Assembly: GCA_963664625.1 (NCBI GenBank)
Contig: OY761541.1
Coordinates: 682,001-746,000 of the forward strand
From: CBDCFV01 sp963664625
GTDB lineage: Bacteria; Chloroflexota; Dehalococcoidia; Lucifugimonadales; UBA3495
Direction: 5' to 3'
Length of the DNA stretch: 64,000 nt
Shown: positions 35,238-43,490 of the stretch, piece after piece
Layout: each line of letters starts with the position of its first letter
Position numbering within the stretch: position 1 is the first letter of the stretch
The notes under the pieces: model-generated
Database searches by the model: none
Told to the model about the DNA's origin: nothing
Seen by the model: only the letters and a program-made list of their open reading frames with translations
Position numbers and translations under genes: made by a program

Positions 35238-36224
35238 ATGGACAACGTCAAAACAGTCTTGGTAGGCACCGTGGGCCAAGGAATCATGCGCAGCGGCGAC
35301 GGGGGCGAATCCTGGGGGAGGGTAGGCATAACCTCAGGGTTGCACTCAGACGCTTTGGTGCGGGACTTGGCCAACCATCCGGACCGGCCTGGAATCGTGT
35401 TCGCCGGCACCGACAAGGGCCTTTACCGCAGCGAAGACGCCGGCCAGATGTGGCAATTGGTCGATACCCCGATGAGCGGCTCGTCCGTTTGGGCTATAAC
35501 CGTTGACAACGCAGACCCCAACCTGATGTTCGCCGGCACCGGCACCCCCGACCCCTGCGGCGTCTTCCGCTCCAGCGACGGCGGCAAGACCTGGGAGCAG
35601 CGACCCGTGGAAATAGCGGAAGAATGTCCCAACGTCGGCGTGCCCAGGGTCACCGGAATCGCCATAGACCCCACCAATCACCGCGACATCTGGGTCGGGC
35701 TGGAGGTCGACGGCCTGCGCCATAGTTCCGATGCCGGCGACACTTGGGAGTCCATCAACGGCGCCATCCCCAACCCCGACGTGCACAACGTGGCTGTTGC
35801 GGGAGGCCCTCCCAAGACGGTGGTGGTGGTAGTCAACAACGATGTCTACACCAGCAACGACAACGGGGCCAACTGGGACCGTTTGGGCATCCGCGAGGTA
35901 TTCCCCATGACCTATCCCAGGGGAATAATGGTCCAACCCGAAAGCCCCAACGTCATTTTCGTGACCATCGGCGACACCACCCCGGGCCGCACCGGCACCA
36001 TCATGCGGACCAAGGACACCGGCAAGACCTGGGAGAATCTGTCGTTGCCCGTTGAACCCAACACCGCAATGTGGACGGTCAACATCCAGACCACCGACCC
36101 CAAGGTCATCTTCGCCGGAAGCCGCTACGGGTACCTGTACCGCAGCGACGACGGCGGAGACTCATGGAACAAGGTGTGGCGAGAGTTCAGCGAAATCTCC
36201 AGCGTCATGTGGCTGCCAGAGTAA
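35238..36224 (+). CDS. BNR/Asp-box repeat beta-propeller protein
   Basis: 328 residues with seven Asp-box repeats (SGDGGESW, SEDAGQMW, SSDGGKTW, SSDAGDTW, SNDNGANW, TKDTGKTW, SDDGGDSW), each about 45 residues apart. It is predicted to be a seven-bladed propeller like sortilin/photosystem-assembly YCF48-type proteins. No signal peptide is visible. No catalytic residues can be assigned. The ATG has GGAGGG eight bases upstream. Confidence 0.85.
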   Translation: MDNVKTVLVGTVGQGIMRSGDGGESWGRVGITSGLHSDALVRDLANHPDRPGIVFAGTDKGLYRSEDAGQMWQLVDTPMSGSSVWAITVDNADPNLMFAGTGTPDPCGVFRSSDGGKTWEQRPVEIAEECPNVGVPRVTGIAIDPTNHRDIWVGLEVDGLRHSSDAGDTWESINGAIPNPDVHNVAVAGGPPKTVVVVVNNDVYTSNDNGANWDRLGIREVFPMTYPRGIMVQPESPNVIFVTIGDTTPGRTGTIMRTKDTGKTWENLSLPVEPNTAMWTVNIQTTDPKVIFAGSRYGYLYRSDDGGDSWNKVWREFSEISSVMWLPE

Positions 36225-36288
36225 CTCGGGCCCAGCACTCCGATACCCGGTAGCCCGACATTGTTGTGTTGATGGATAAACTGGGAGT

Positions 36289-36355
36289 CCGTTCGTGGTG
36301 AGCCTGTCGAACCATGAACGGACTGCCCCTCGACAGGCTCAGGGCGAACGGGAGG
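36289..36355. repeat. Inverted intergenic repeat (GACAGGCTCAGG type)
   Basis: GTGAGCCTGTCGAACCATGA and CTCGACAGGCTCAGGGCGAA form inverted copies around GAACGGACTG. This element overlaps the start of the DUF2283 reading frame and resembles a repeat found widely in environmental bacterial genomes. Confidence 0.6.
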
Positions 36356-36643
36356 CAAGCAGCCAAGAAGATCGAGTACAGCCATGCCGATGACGCTCTC
36401 TACGTCTACTTCCGGAAGGTCAAGGCAGCTAGAAGCTACGACATCGCTGAAGGAGTGGTAGTGGACTTTGATGCCCAGGACCAGATTGTTGGAATCGAGA
36501 TTCTCGATGTCAGCTCACGGCTTAGTACCGAGGACCTGGTCAATGTCACCATAGAGAACCTGCTGACCGTAACGCCTGCCCCTGGCGGAGATGCCCGCCT
36601 GCGCGGGCAAGACGGGAAAGGGGACCGAACAATAGGCCGTTGA
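36314..36643 (+). CDS. DUF2283 family protein framed by repeats
   Basis: A 109-codon frame whose centre (KIEYSHADDALYVYFRKVKA ... DIAEGVVVDFDAQDQIVGIEILDVS) is a full DUF2283 domain. The first 15 residues are encoded by the inverted repeat at 36289-36355 and the last 20 by a palindrome (GCCCGCCTGCGCGGGC, near 36594), so the true start may be internal, although no good ATG is seen between. The function of DUF2283 is unknown; the genes are often linked to toxin-antitoxin-like loci. A strong terminator follows. Confidence 0.7.
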   Translation: MNGLPLDRLRANGRQAAKKIEYSHADDALYVYFRKVKAARSYDIAEGVVVDFDAQDQIVGIEILDVSSRLSTEDLVNVTIENLLTVTPAPGGDARLRGQDGKGDRTIGR

Positions 36644-36683
36644 ATTAACTGGCCTGCCAACAAAGACTTCAACAGTGACCCGG

Positions 36684-36721
36684 CCCGGCGGCGCAGTTGC
36701 AACCGCCGGGTCTTCTTTTTT
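36684..36721 (+). terminator. Rho-independent terminator after DUF2283
   Basis: CCCGGCGG, loop, CCGCCGGG, then TCTTCTTTTTT. It stands between converging genes. Confidence 0.85.
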
Positions 36722-36725
36722 GCGG

Positions 36726-37712
36726 CTAGGCGAAAGCCGGCAGCACCTCTTCCACGCACCGGCGGAACTGACCCTGCTGGTCCCACGACGGGAACCGCAG
36801 CAGGATGTCGGTGGCGCCTGCGTCCACGTAGGTCTGGAGTTGCTCGATGCACTGCTCCGGGCTCCCCAGGGCCACCCAGTTTTCCACGGCCTCCCGGCTG
36901 TAGTTGATCGAGTAGTACTGGTCCAAGTATTTCTTGGACTCCTGGAAAGCCGCCTCCCGATCCTCGTTGATGTTGATGTTGTAGTAAAGGCAGCAGGGCA
37001 GGTTTTCGAAGCTGCGGTCATAGTCGCCGGCGTACTCCATTACCCGCTTTCTCAGTTCCTTGAACTCCGGCGCCGGGTTGGCGGTGGTCATCCAGCCGTC
37101 GCCCATCCTGGCGACGCGGCGAAGCGACCTTTCGATGATGTGCGGTTTCCCGACCGTCAGGCGGGGGTTGCTGGTAACCCAGATGGGCGGCGGCTCCTGC
37201 ACTGGTTTGGGCTCGATGAACGCGTTCTCCATCTTATAGAACTGTCCCTCGTAGCTCACCCGGTCTTCAGTCCACAGTTTCCGCAACAGGACTATGTTTT
37301 CCTCCATACGCTGGGCGCGGTTGGAAGCCTTGATCCTCATGTTGCGGTACTCGGTGCGGTGCTCCTGCTGGTCGATGCTGCCGCCCATGCAGGCCGCCAA
37401 CACCATGCGCCCGTTGGAGATAACGTCCAGGCTGGCCCACTGGTAAGCCAGGACTATCGGGTCGCGTGAGGGAAAGCTGGCCATGCAGGCCACGCCGATC
37501 TGCACGTTCCTGGTGCGCCCGGCGATGGCGGCCATCGTAGTTATGGACTCCATTCGAGGCTTGGCCATTATGGAGTCGCCGACCCATACATGCTCGAATG
37601 CGCCGGAGGCATCGGCGTTCTCCGCCATTTGCAGAATGTCCTCCGCTTGGGTCAATCCAAGCAATATCCCCCGGTTGGAAAGGGTAAGACCGAACTTGAC
37701 TTTCGAGGTCAT
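36726..37712 (-). CDS. LLM-class flavin-dependent oxidoreductase
   Basis: 328 residues, luciferase-like TIM barrel. Family features are FGLTLSNRGI at the N-terminus, the GVACMASFPSRDPIVLAYQW block around residue 80, the GPPPIWV-like VQEPPPIWVTSNPR around residue 175, and the C-terminal GSPEQCIEQLQTYVDAGATD. Members use FMNH2 or F420; neither cofactor can be chosen from the sequence. It is one of three paralogues in this window (with 39769 and 40852); expansions of these enzymes are reported for SAR202-type Chloroflexota. Confidence 0.9.
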   Translation of the reverse strand: MTSKVKFGLTLSNRGILLGLTQAEDILQMAENADASGAFEHVWVGDSIMAKPRMESITTMAAIAGRTRNVQIGVACMASFPSRDPIVLAYQWASLDVISNGRMVLAACMGGSIDQQEHRTEYRNMRIKASNRAQRMEENIVLLRKLWTEDRVSYEGQFYKMENAFIEPKPVQEPPPIWVTSNPRLTVGKPHIIERSLRRVARMGDGWMTTANPAPEFKELRKRVMEYAGDYDRSFENLPCCLYYNININEDREAAFQESKKYLDQYYSINYSREAVENWVALGSPEQCIEQLQTYVDAGATDILLRFPSWDQQGQFRRCVEEVLPAFA

Positions 37713-37830
37713 TGTTTGCCTCCATTAAATTCCAGTCATCGTTTCCAGTCTGCCAACCGGCAACCACGACTGCCGACTACGAAGCAGAAGTAGGGATGTG
37801 CCCCCGCGCTGGTTCATCGTGCTGGTACGA

Positions 37831-38190
37831 CTATAGCGCACAAGCGCCAAACGGCCGGTCGTATTCTATGGTTTGCGTGACGGGGTTGACCTTGAACCCC
37901 AGGATTTCCAAGGCCGTGACGCCCAAAAGCGGCATGGGGACATCCAAGGATCCCACCAGTATTCCGCCTTCCCGGTCTTGCAACCGCAGATAGGCGACCC
38001 CCAAGGGGACCTGTTTGTGGGTGTTATCAGCCAGAACGATTTCGGAGCTTATCGGGAAATCCAAGCCCAATCGGTCAGCCAAGCCGGGTCTGACGAAAGT
38101 ATAAAGGGAGCCAGTGTCCACCATGAATTCCACCTCGGTCAGCTCCTCCGGTTGCAGACCGAGTTCTCCAACGACCTTGACTATTCCCAT
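37831..38190 (-). CDS. Retropepsin-like (clan AA) aspartic protease
   Basis: 119 residues, single domain. The catalytic motif is FMVDTGSLYTFV around residue 26; the second half has VGSLDVPMPLLGVTALEILG, the usual hydrophobic-Gly motif of this family. One DTG per chain implies a homodimer. The substrate is unknown; bacterial members of this size are often uncharacterised. Confidence 0.8.
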   Translation of the reverse strand: MGIVKVVGELGLQPEELTEVEFMVDTGSLYTFVRPGLADRLGLDFPISSEIVLADNTHKQVPLGVAYLRLQDREGGILVGSLDVPMPLLGVTALEILGFKVNPVTQTIEYDRPFGACAL

Positions 38191-38274
38191 AACGGGGTCA
38201 CTCCTACCAGACCGGTAGCCGGTATCCAGTGACTAGCGGCCGGTAACCAGTGGCCAGCCACCGACCACTGACCA

Positions 38275-39654
38275 CTATACAATGGGCCAGCGGGACGGGA
38301 AGTTCACTCCCGTCCGCTCCATCATGTTCTGGCCAATTCGTTGCACTCTCTGGATAAGTTCCCACTCGTCCACAAACAGGGGACTATGGTCTTCTACGAC
38401 CACCCTGCCGTCGACTATGACCGTATGGACGCTTCTGCCGTCGGCGTTGTACACCAGGTTGTTGACCGGGTTGAAGATAGTCCTCCACTCCGGCCGCTTG
38501 GTGTCGAACAAGACCAGGTCCGCCTTCTTGCCCACCTCGATAGAGCCAACGTCGTCGCCCAACCCCAAGGCTCTAGCCCCCTGAAGGGTAGCCATTTCCA
38601 ACGCCGTCTCCGCCGGAATCATCCCGACGTCCTGACGTCCGTCCTTGTAAAGCACCGCGACAAGGTACATGGACCGCATCGTCTCTATCAGGTTGGAGTT
38701 GTTGCCCGCGTCGGTGCCCAAGCCGACGGTTACTCCCTTCTGCAACATCTCCGGCAGCAACCCGGTGCTGGTCATGCCCGACCCGCCCTTGATGGCGGCC
38801 GTCGGGCACACCACGGCGTTAGTCGAGGAGCGAGCTATGCATTCCACCTCTGCTTCATCCAGTCCAAGCACATGGGAGAGCAGCGTATTGGGCCCCAGGA
38901 AGCCTATCTCCTCCAGGAATTCAGTGGGGCGCTTTCCGTGCTCGCTGATGCTTGCCGCCACCGCTTGCGCGTTGTTGGTGCTATGCAACGTAAGCCCCGT
39001 CCCGTTCCGGTCGGCAACTTCCTTGGCCGCCGCCAGGAGTTCCCGGCTGGAGAAAGCGGCTGAGAAGGGCATGGCCCACGCCCGCACCCTGCCGTCAAGG
39101 CTGTGGTCGTAGTCCTGAACGGCCCTCTCCATTATGGAGACCGCGTCCGCGGTTGTGGACACCGGGATGTTCAGCGGGTTGGGGCGGTCCGCCACCTGCT
39201 GCCCGACGATGATGCGGCAACCCGACTGTTCGTAGGCTTGCATACAAGCGTCCAGGTGCTTGGTGCTGCCAGGGTCCAGGAAACAGGTGGTGCCGTACTT
39301 CAATAGCTCCGTTATCCCCAGCAGCGACGTGTAGTACTCTTCCTCGGCCGTCATGGCCCCCTGGAGCTTGAACACGTTGGGCAGATAGGCCGCGCCCAAG
39401 TCGTCGGGGAAAATCCCCCGGGTGGCATGGGCGTAGCTGATGTGCATGTGGCCGTTGCAGAATCCCGGCGTCACCACCATTTCGCCGGCGTCAATAACCC
39501 GCTCCGCCTGCACCGACGCCAACTCGGAAGACTTACCTACCTGCACAATCCGCTGGCCGTCGATGACGATGGAACCGTCTTCAATGATGCGTCGCTCCGG
39601 GTCCAGCGTCATCAGGAATTTAGCGCCCTCTATTTTCAATGACGGTAGTTTCAT
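38275..39654 (-). CDS. Amidohydrolase, MTA/SAH deaminase or AtzA/TrzN-like
   Basis: About 459 residues from ATG 39654 (MKLPSLKIEGAKFLMTLD); a longer open frame upstream lacks similarity. Metal-binding motifs are GHMHISYAH near residue 68, LTLHSTNN near 222, LLSHVLGLDEAE near 255 and GLGTDAGNNSNL near 308, all in the order of the ATZ/TRZ deaminase-chlorohydrolase family. The C-terminal part has KADLVLFDTKRPEW. Likely a deaminase of a purine-like or triazine-like ring; the exact substrate is not set by the sequence. Confidence 0.88.
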   Translation of the reverse strand: MKLPSLKIEGAKFLMTLDPERRIIEDGSIVIDGQRIVQVGKSSELASVQAERVIDAGEMVVTPGFCNGHMHISYAHATRGIFPDDLGAAYLPNVFKLQGAMTAEEEYYTSLLGITELLKYGTTCFLDPGSTKHLDACMQAYEQSGCRIIVGQQVADRPNPLNIPVSTTADAVSIMERAVQDYDHSLDGRVRAWAMPFSAAFSSRELLAAAKEVADRNGTGLTLHSTNNAQAVAASISEHGKRPTEFLEEIGFLGPNTLLSHVLGLDEAEVECIARSSTNAVVCPTAAIKGGSGMTSTGLLPEMLQKGVTVGLGTDAGNNSNLIETMRSMYLVAVLYKDGRQDVGMIPAETALEMATLQGARALGLGDDVGSIEVGKKADLVLFDTKRPEWRTIFNPVNNLVYNADGRSVHTVIVDGRVVVEDHSPLFVDEWELIQRVQRIGQNMMERTGVNFPSRWPIV

Positions 39655-39768
39655 AGCCCATATCATACCTTCACCGCAGCCTATCGCCAACCGTTGCGAC
39701 CATCATATTGCCCTCGCACCGCGCCGTGGGTATCATGCTTGACACCCTCACTAGGTCCAGGAGGAAAG

Positions 39769-40722
39769 GTGGCAACAGAGCAAGTGACCTTCGGGTGCAA
39801 CTTCAGCGTGGAAGACTACTGGGATGTTGCGGAGTTCGCCAGGCGGGCGGAAGCCCTGGGGTTCGACAGGATCACCACCGGCGAGCACCTCATGGACGGA
39901 AACCCGCCCCGGCCTACGGTTCTCGGCCTACCCGCGATGGCCGCCGCTGCCGGCGCCACCCGGTCCCTACGGATTATGACCGGCATCGTCATCGTACCTC
40001 TATACCACCCGGTGATGCTGGCGAAGTTGGCGGCCTCGGTGGACGTTGTATCCGGCGGCAGGCTGGACTTCGGCATTGGCATCAGCGGCCAGCGGGGCAC
40101 GAAAGTGGAGTTCGACGCCGTGGGGATTTCCGTGCGGACCCGTGGACGCCGCACCGATGAAATGCTCGAAGTAATGAAGCGGCTGTGGACCGAGGAGCAC
40201 GTCAGCCACGACGGGAGGTTTTTCCAGTTCGAGGACGTTACCCTGCTGCCCCAACCGGTCCAGAAGCCCCATCCGCCCATCTGGGTGTCCGGCCGCAGCG
40301 ACGCCGCCATGCGCCGCGCGGCCCTGCAGGGCGACGGTTGGTATCCCTACCTGTTTACCATCCAGCGGCTCCGTCGCAGCAACGAGGCCATCCGTGAAAT
40401 CGCCGCCGAGGCAGGACGGGACCTGACGGGCTTCCGCTGGGGACTGAACCAGCCAACGTCGATAATGGAGAACCCGGAGCAAGCGTTGGCCCAAGCGGTG
40501 GAGAACGTGGGCCAACGCTACGTCACCCCCGAACGCAGTGCCGAGGACATCGCCCGGGCTTTGTGCATTTCCGGAACGCCGGAGGACTGCGTGCAAGCTA
40601 TCCAGGAACGGATCGACGCGGGCGTAAGGGAAATCAACTTCAGCTTCTTGGCCCCGGAGGCGGAGCAGTTTTACCAGCAGATGGAGTTGTTCTCCAACCG
40701 GGTGATGCCCCATTTCCGGTAG
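39769..40722 (+). CDS. LLM-class flavin-dependent oxidoreductase
   Basis: 317 residues from GTG 39769, chosen because AGGAGG lies five bases upstream; the frame is open further back. Typical segments are RAEALGFDRITTGEHLMDGN (about 24-43), LRIMTGIVIVPLYHPVMLAK, GGRLDFGIGISGQRGTK, and KPHPPIWVSGRSDAAMRRAA (about 180). Closest in style to F420-dependent TIGR03619-like members, but the cofactor is uncertain. It is divergent from the amidohydrolase at 38275. Confidence 0.9.
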   Translation: MATEQVTFGCNFSVEDYWDVAEFARRAEALGFDRITTGEHLMDGNPPRPTVLGLPAMAAAAGATRSLRIMTGIVIVPLYHPVMLAKLAASVDVVSGGRLDFGIGISGQRGTKVEFDAVGISVRTRGRRTDEMLEVMKRLWTEEHVSHDGRFFQFEDVTLLPQPVQKPHPPIWVSGRSDAAMRRAALQGDGWYPYLFTIQRLRRSNEAIREIAAEAGRDLTGFRWGLNQPTSIMENPEQALAQAVENVGQRYVTPERSAEDIARALCISGTPEDCVQAIQERIDAGVREINFSFLAPEAEQFYQQMELFSNRVMPHFR

Positions 40723-40747
40723 ACCATTCCCGCAACGACATGTCTTG

Positions 40748-40775
40748 TTGACGTTTGCGATGATTGATGTAGTAT
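40748..40775 (+). promoter_or_regulatory. Candidate promoter of the third LLM gene
   Basis: TTGACG (40748-40753), a 16-bp spacer and TAGTAT (40770-40775), about 75 bp before the start at 40852. Confidence 0.45.
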
Positions 40776-40851
40776 CGAACCCAACCTGGACTAATCTACC
40801 TGTAATGACGCTGGCCGTTAGCCCGCTGCCCGCAAAGGGTTGGAGGTAATC

Positions 40852-41898
40852 ATGGAATTTGGTCTGTTCCTTGAATTTCCCAGGAGAGAAGGCGCAACCC
40901 AGCAGCAGGCCTTTGAGGAATGTTTCAGTTTAGCCGACGAATCCGAAGCCCAGAGCAACGTGGACTCGGTATGGCTGGCTGAGTACCACTTCAACCCTGG
41001 CCGCGTCCTGTCGTCCCCAGTTACGATAGCCACCGCCATCGCCGCCCGCACCAAGCGAATAAGGATCGGCTTGGCGGTGCTGTGCCTACCCTTGGGGCAC
41101 CCCGTCCGCATCGCCGAAGAGGTTGCCACCCTGGACCACATCAGCAAGGGCCGCGTGGAATTCGGCGTTGGCCGCGGCACCTTCCCCAATGTGCACGAAG
41201 GATATAACGTCCCGTTCCATGAAAGCCGCGACCGATTCGAGGAGTTTCTTGACGTTATCGTCAAGTCCTGGACTACCGAGACATTTTCTTACGATGGCAA
41301 GTACGTCGTCTGCCATGACCTGGACGTAGAGCCTAAACCTTACCAGAGTCCGCATCCGCCTATTCACGTCGGGATCACTTCCGAAGACAGCTTCCCGATA
41401 ACTGGAAAACTGGGGTACCCCATACTGATAAACCCGTCCCGGGTTTTCACCCTGAGCGAGTTAATCCCCTACATCGCTCAATACAGGGCGGCGTGGAAGG
41501 AAGCGGGGCACGAGGGAAAGGGGCATGTTGGGCTGCGGGTGCCCATCTACGTCGCTGAGACCGCAAAACAGGCTTACGAGGAGCCGCAGGAAAGCGCAAT
41601 GTTTTCAGTCCGACGCTTGGGTGAACGGGTTGGCAGCTACGCCACCTACGGCGGCACCACCGGAGACTGGCAGGCCCAGTCGGACCGGATTATGGGGATG
41701 AGCTACGACGACTGGCTGAGGGACAAGGTGGTGTACGGGACTGCCGAGAGCGTGACTGACCGCTTGCGTGAACTGGTTGACGAACTTGGCCTTGACCAAG
41801 TCATGTTCGAAGTGAACTATGGCAACCAGATTCCCTTGGAGCGGCAACGCAAGTCACTGCGAATGTTCACGGAGAAGGTAATTCCGCATTTCAAGTAG
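40852..41898 (+). CDS. LLM-class flavin-dependent oxidoreductase
   Basis: 348 residues from ATG 40852 (GGAGG five bases upstream). The bacterial luciferase-like pattern is strong: MEFGLFLEFPRREG, NVDSVWLAEYHFNPGRVLSS, IRIGLAVLCLPLGHPVRIAEE, and HISKGRVEFGVGRGTFPNVHE. The HPPIHVGITSEDSFPI segment is in the usual place. It has diverged well from the two other paralogues here. The substrate is unknown. Confidence 0.9.
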   Translation: MEFGLFLEFPRREGATQQQAFEECFSLADESEAQSNVDSVWLAEYHFNPGRVLSSPVTIATAIAARTKRIRIGLAVLCLPLGHPVRIAEEVATLDHISKGRVEFGVGRGTFPNVHEGYNVPFHESRDRFEEFLDVIVKSWTTETFSYDGKYVVCHDLDVEPKPYQSPHPPIHVGITSEDSFPITGKLGYPILINPSRVFTLSELIPYIAQYRAAWKEAGHEGKGHVGLRVPIYVAETAKQAYEEPQESAMFSVRRLGERVGSYATYGGTTGDWQAQSDRIMGMSYDDWLRDKVVYGTAESVTDRLRELVDELGLDQVMFEVNYGNQIPLERQRKSLRMFTEKVIPHFK

Positions 41899-41933
41899 GG
41901 CGCTTGGCTCGGAAAGAACGGTGGTGAGGGCCA

Positions 41934-42878
41934 TCACAGTTGAGACCCTATAAAGTCCCGGTGGCCCCGCAGGAACTCTTGGTCGGAAGAGGGACGCCTC
42001 CCTTCCAGTTGCAGCGTCTTCAACGCCAGCACGCCGTCCGCTGTCACTACCCCTATCGCTCCATGCGCAGCAGGTAAACTGACCACCTGGCTGAGAGCAC
42101 TGCCTCTGGGAACAACATCAGCCGGTAATGCCTCAACATCGAGCAGCTTCAAGACCTTGCCCTGCCAATTGGTGAACAAGCCGGGCCAAGGGGTATAGGC
42201 CCGTTGCCGCCGTTGCAGTGTCGTCGCCGGGAGACTCCAATCGGCCAAGCCATCTGCCCGCTCCAGCTTCCGGGTGACGGTAGCCGCGGCATGGTCTTGA
42301 GGCTGGGCGGTCAACCGCCCCTCGACCCACGGCTCAAGTGAGTCCATCAACAATTCGCTGCCAAGCTTGAACAGCGCCGCCGTCAGCGTCTCGGCAGTGT
42401 CATCCGGCGACACCGGACATGTCCGGCGCGCAACGACCGGGCCGGTATCCATCCCCTCATCCAAAATCATCAAGGTGACGCCCGTTTCCTCCAGTCCATC
42501 AACAATAGCCGAGGATACCGGCGAGGGGCCTCGATAACTGGGCAGCAGGGACGGATGCAGGTTCAAGCAGCCATGTGGTGCAACCTCCAGCACCGCGGAC
42601 GGCAACAGCTTGCCATAGGCCGCAACCACTATCACGTCCGGCTCAAGACTTGCCAGTTCCGCCTGTGCCTGCTCCGACCGGAACGAAGCGGGTTGATATA
42701 CCTCTAACCCAAGCTCCAGAGCACGGACCTTGACTGGCGGCATCCGGTCTGTGCGGCCCCTTCCTCCCGGACGGTCGGGCGGTGTGTACACCCCCGCCAA
42801 TTCGACCGAGGAAACCTGGGCTAAATCGTCCAGCACCGGCACGACGAAGTCGGGGGTTCCCATGAATACCAACCGCAT
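41934..42878 (-). CDS. fmt: Methionyl-tRNA formyltransferase
   Basis: 314 residues from ATG 42878 (MRLVFMGTPDFVVPVLDDL) with AGGAGA upstream. The formyltransferase core has NLHPSLLPSYRGPSPVSSAI, including catalytic Asn and His, and ILDEGMDTGPVV. The C-terminal OB-fold domain follows. It formylates Met-tRNA(fMet) using 10-formyl-THF for translation initiation. No def gene is beside it here; the rpsP region lies divergently upstream. Confidence 0.96.
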   Translation of the reverse strand: MRLVFMGTPDFVVPVLDDLAQVSSVELAGVYTPPDRPGGRGRTDRMPPVKVRALELGLEVYQPASFRSEQAQAELASLEPDVIVVAAYGKLLPSAVLEVAPHGCLNLHPSLLPSYRGPSPVSSAIVDGLEETGVTLMILDEGMDTGPVVARRTCPVSPDDTAETLTAALFKLGSELLMDSLEPWVEGRLTAQPQDHAAATVTRKLERADGLADWSLPATTLQRRQRAYTPWPGLFTNWQGKVLKLLDVEALPADVVPRGSALSQVVSLPAAHGAIGVVTADGVLALKTLQLEGRRPSSDQEFLRGHRDFIGSQL

Positions 42879-42983
42879 CAACTCTCCTGGCGCAGCCCCT
42901 ATAGCATCAAAGCAGAATCGGGCGTCCCGAAACGGGGTCGTGATGGTATATTGGGGATGATTTTTCCGGCGCGTCAATTTGTA

Positions 42984-43013
42984 TTGACACACCGGAAAAG
43001 GGGTTGCTAAAAT
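42984..43013 (+). promoter_or_regulatory. Strong sigma-70 promoter of the rpsP leader unit
   Basis: TTGACA (42984-42989), an 18-bp spacer, TAAAAT (43008-43013). It points away from fmt toward a region with no ordinary gene, so it should make the leader RNA starting near 43020. Confidence 0.75.
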
Positions 43014-43057
43014 AGCTCAACCGCTTGGCGGAAATCTGAAGAAGGAGGTGATAGTTT

Positions 43058-43129
43058 ATGGAAGTTAGTTTAACATGCAGGGGCGATGGTAGGCATCTGT
43101 CTGGACACGACGAGGTGATCGTAAGCTAA
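43058..43129 (+). CDS. Putative 23-codon leader peptide
   Basis: ATG at 43058 is preceded by AAGGAGGTGAT (43042-43052), a full match to the 16S anti-Shine-Dalgarno. The peptide is MEVSLTCRGDGRHLSGHDEV followed by IVS. Its last 17 codons run through the 5' arms of the main helix, so a translating ribosome would open the structure. No family known to me. Confidence 0.5.
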   Translation: MEVSLTCRGDGRHLSGHDEVIVS

Positions 43130-43206
43130 CACTCCTTCGTAACATAGCGAGAACCCGTTGTCGGGCCCAGGCCAATGTCTACCATCGCCCCTAGAACCCG
43201 ATCTCT

Positions 43207-43250
43207 GGATAGGGGTGGACTCCGGCAGATGGCTGGGCCCGATCCTTTTT
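43207..43250 (+). terminator. Terminator of the rpsP leader unit
   Basis: GGAT-A-GGG (43207-43214) pairs with CCC-G-ATCC (43238-43245) around a 23-nt internal part, followed by TTTTT (43246-43250). Confidence 0.6.
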
Positions 43251-43415
43251 CGCACACCTTCTCGTCATCGTTACAACATTCAACGGTCAAGAACAACGCC
43301 AAGTCTCGGTCAGGGTAGCGCCGATTGGTCTGCCAATACCGGGATTTCTTTTTGTCCGGCGCGACGCGCCCCGGTACGACGCCGCAACAATCGTGTTCCC
43401 GCGGCGATTCTCACG

Positions 43416-43444
43416 TTGACATCAGACCACGGTCAGAATAAAAT
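43416..43444 (+). promoter_or_regulatory. Sigma-70 promoter of the rpsP-khpA-rimM operon
   Basis: TTGACA (43416-43421), an exact 17-bp spacer and TAAAAT (43439-43444). Transcription would start about 40 bp before the rpsP ATG. Confidence 0.75.
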
Positions 43445-43490
43445 CGCCACTAATCGGACTAGCATGGACTGAAGGACTTTCGGAGACTTA

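Larger units (their letters stand above)
43020..43250 (+). ncRNA. Structured leader RNA / putative attenuator before rpsP
   Basis: A promoter at 42984 and a terminator ending at 43250 define a transcript of about 230 nt. Its main helix is AGGGGCGATGGTAG (43079-43092) with CTACCATCGCCCCT (43179-43192), 14 perfect pairs, extended by 43093-43096/43175-43178, 43099-43104/43167-43172 and 43107-43112/43156-43161. TCGGGCCCAG (43161-43170) can instead pair with CTGGGCCCGA (43233-43242), which contains part of the terminator's 3' arm. A 23-codon ORF crosses the 5' arms. It has no signatures of tmRNA, SRP, 6S, RNase P or a riboswitch known to me. Confidence 0.6.
43130..43490. other. Gap between the leader ORF and rpsP
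   Basis: 361 bp with no gene. It holds the 3' half of the leader RNA (to 43250), then about 165 bp without a recognisable feature, and the rpsP-proximal promoter at 43416. Confidence 0.5.

Noticed and set aside
43058..43250. tmRNA, SRP RNA, 6S RNA or RNase P RNA
   Set aside because: None of their conserved sequences (tag ORF and TpsiC arm, GGAA-loop domain, P4 motif) are present.
43158..43472. A 104-codon frame before rpsP
   Set aside because: It has no Shine-Dalgarno or family likeness and overlaps the terminator and promoter region.
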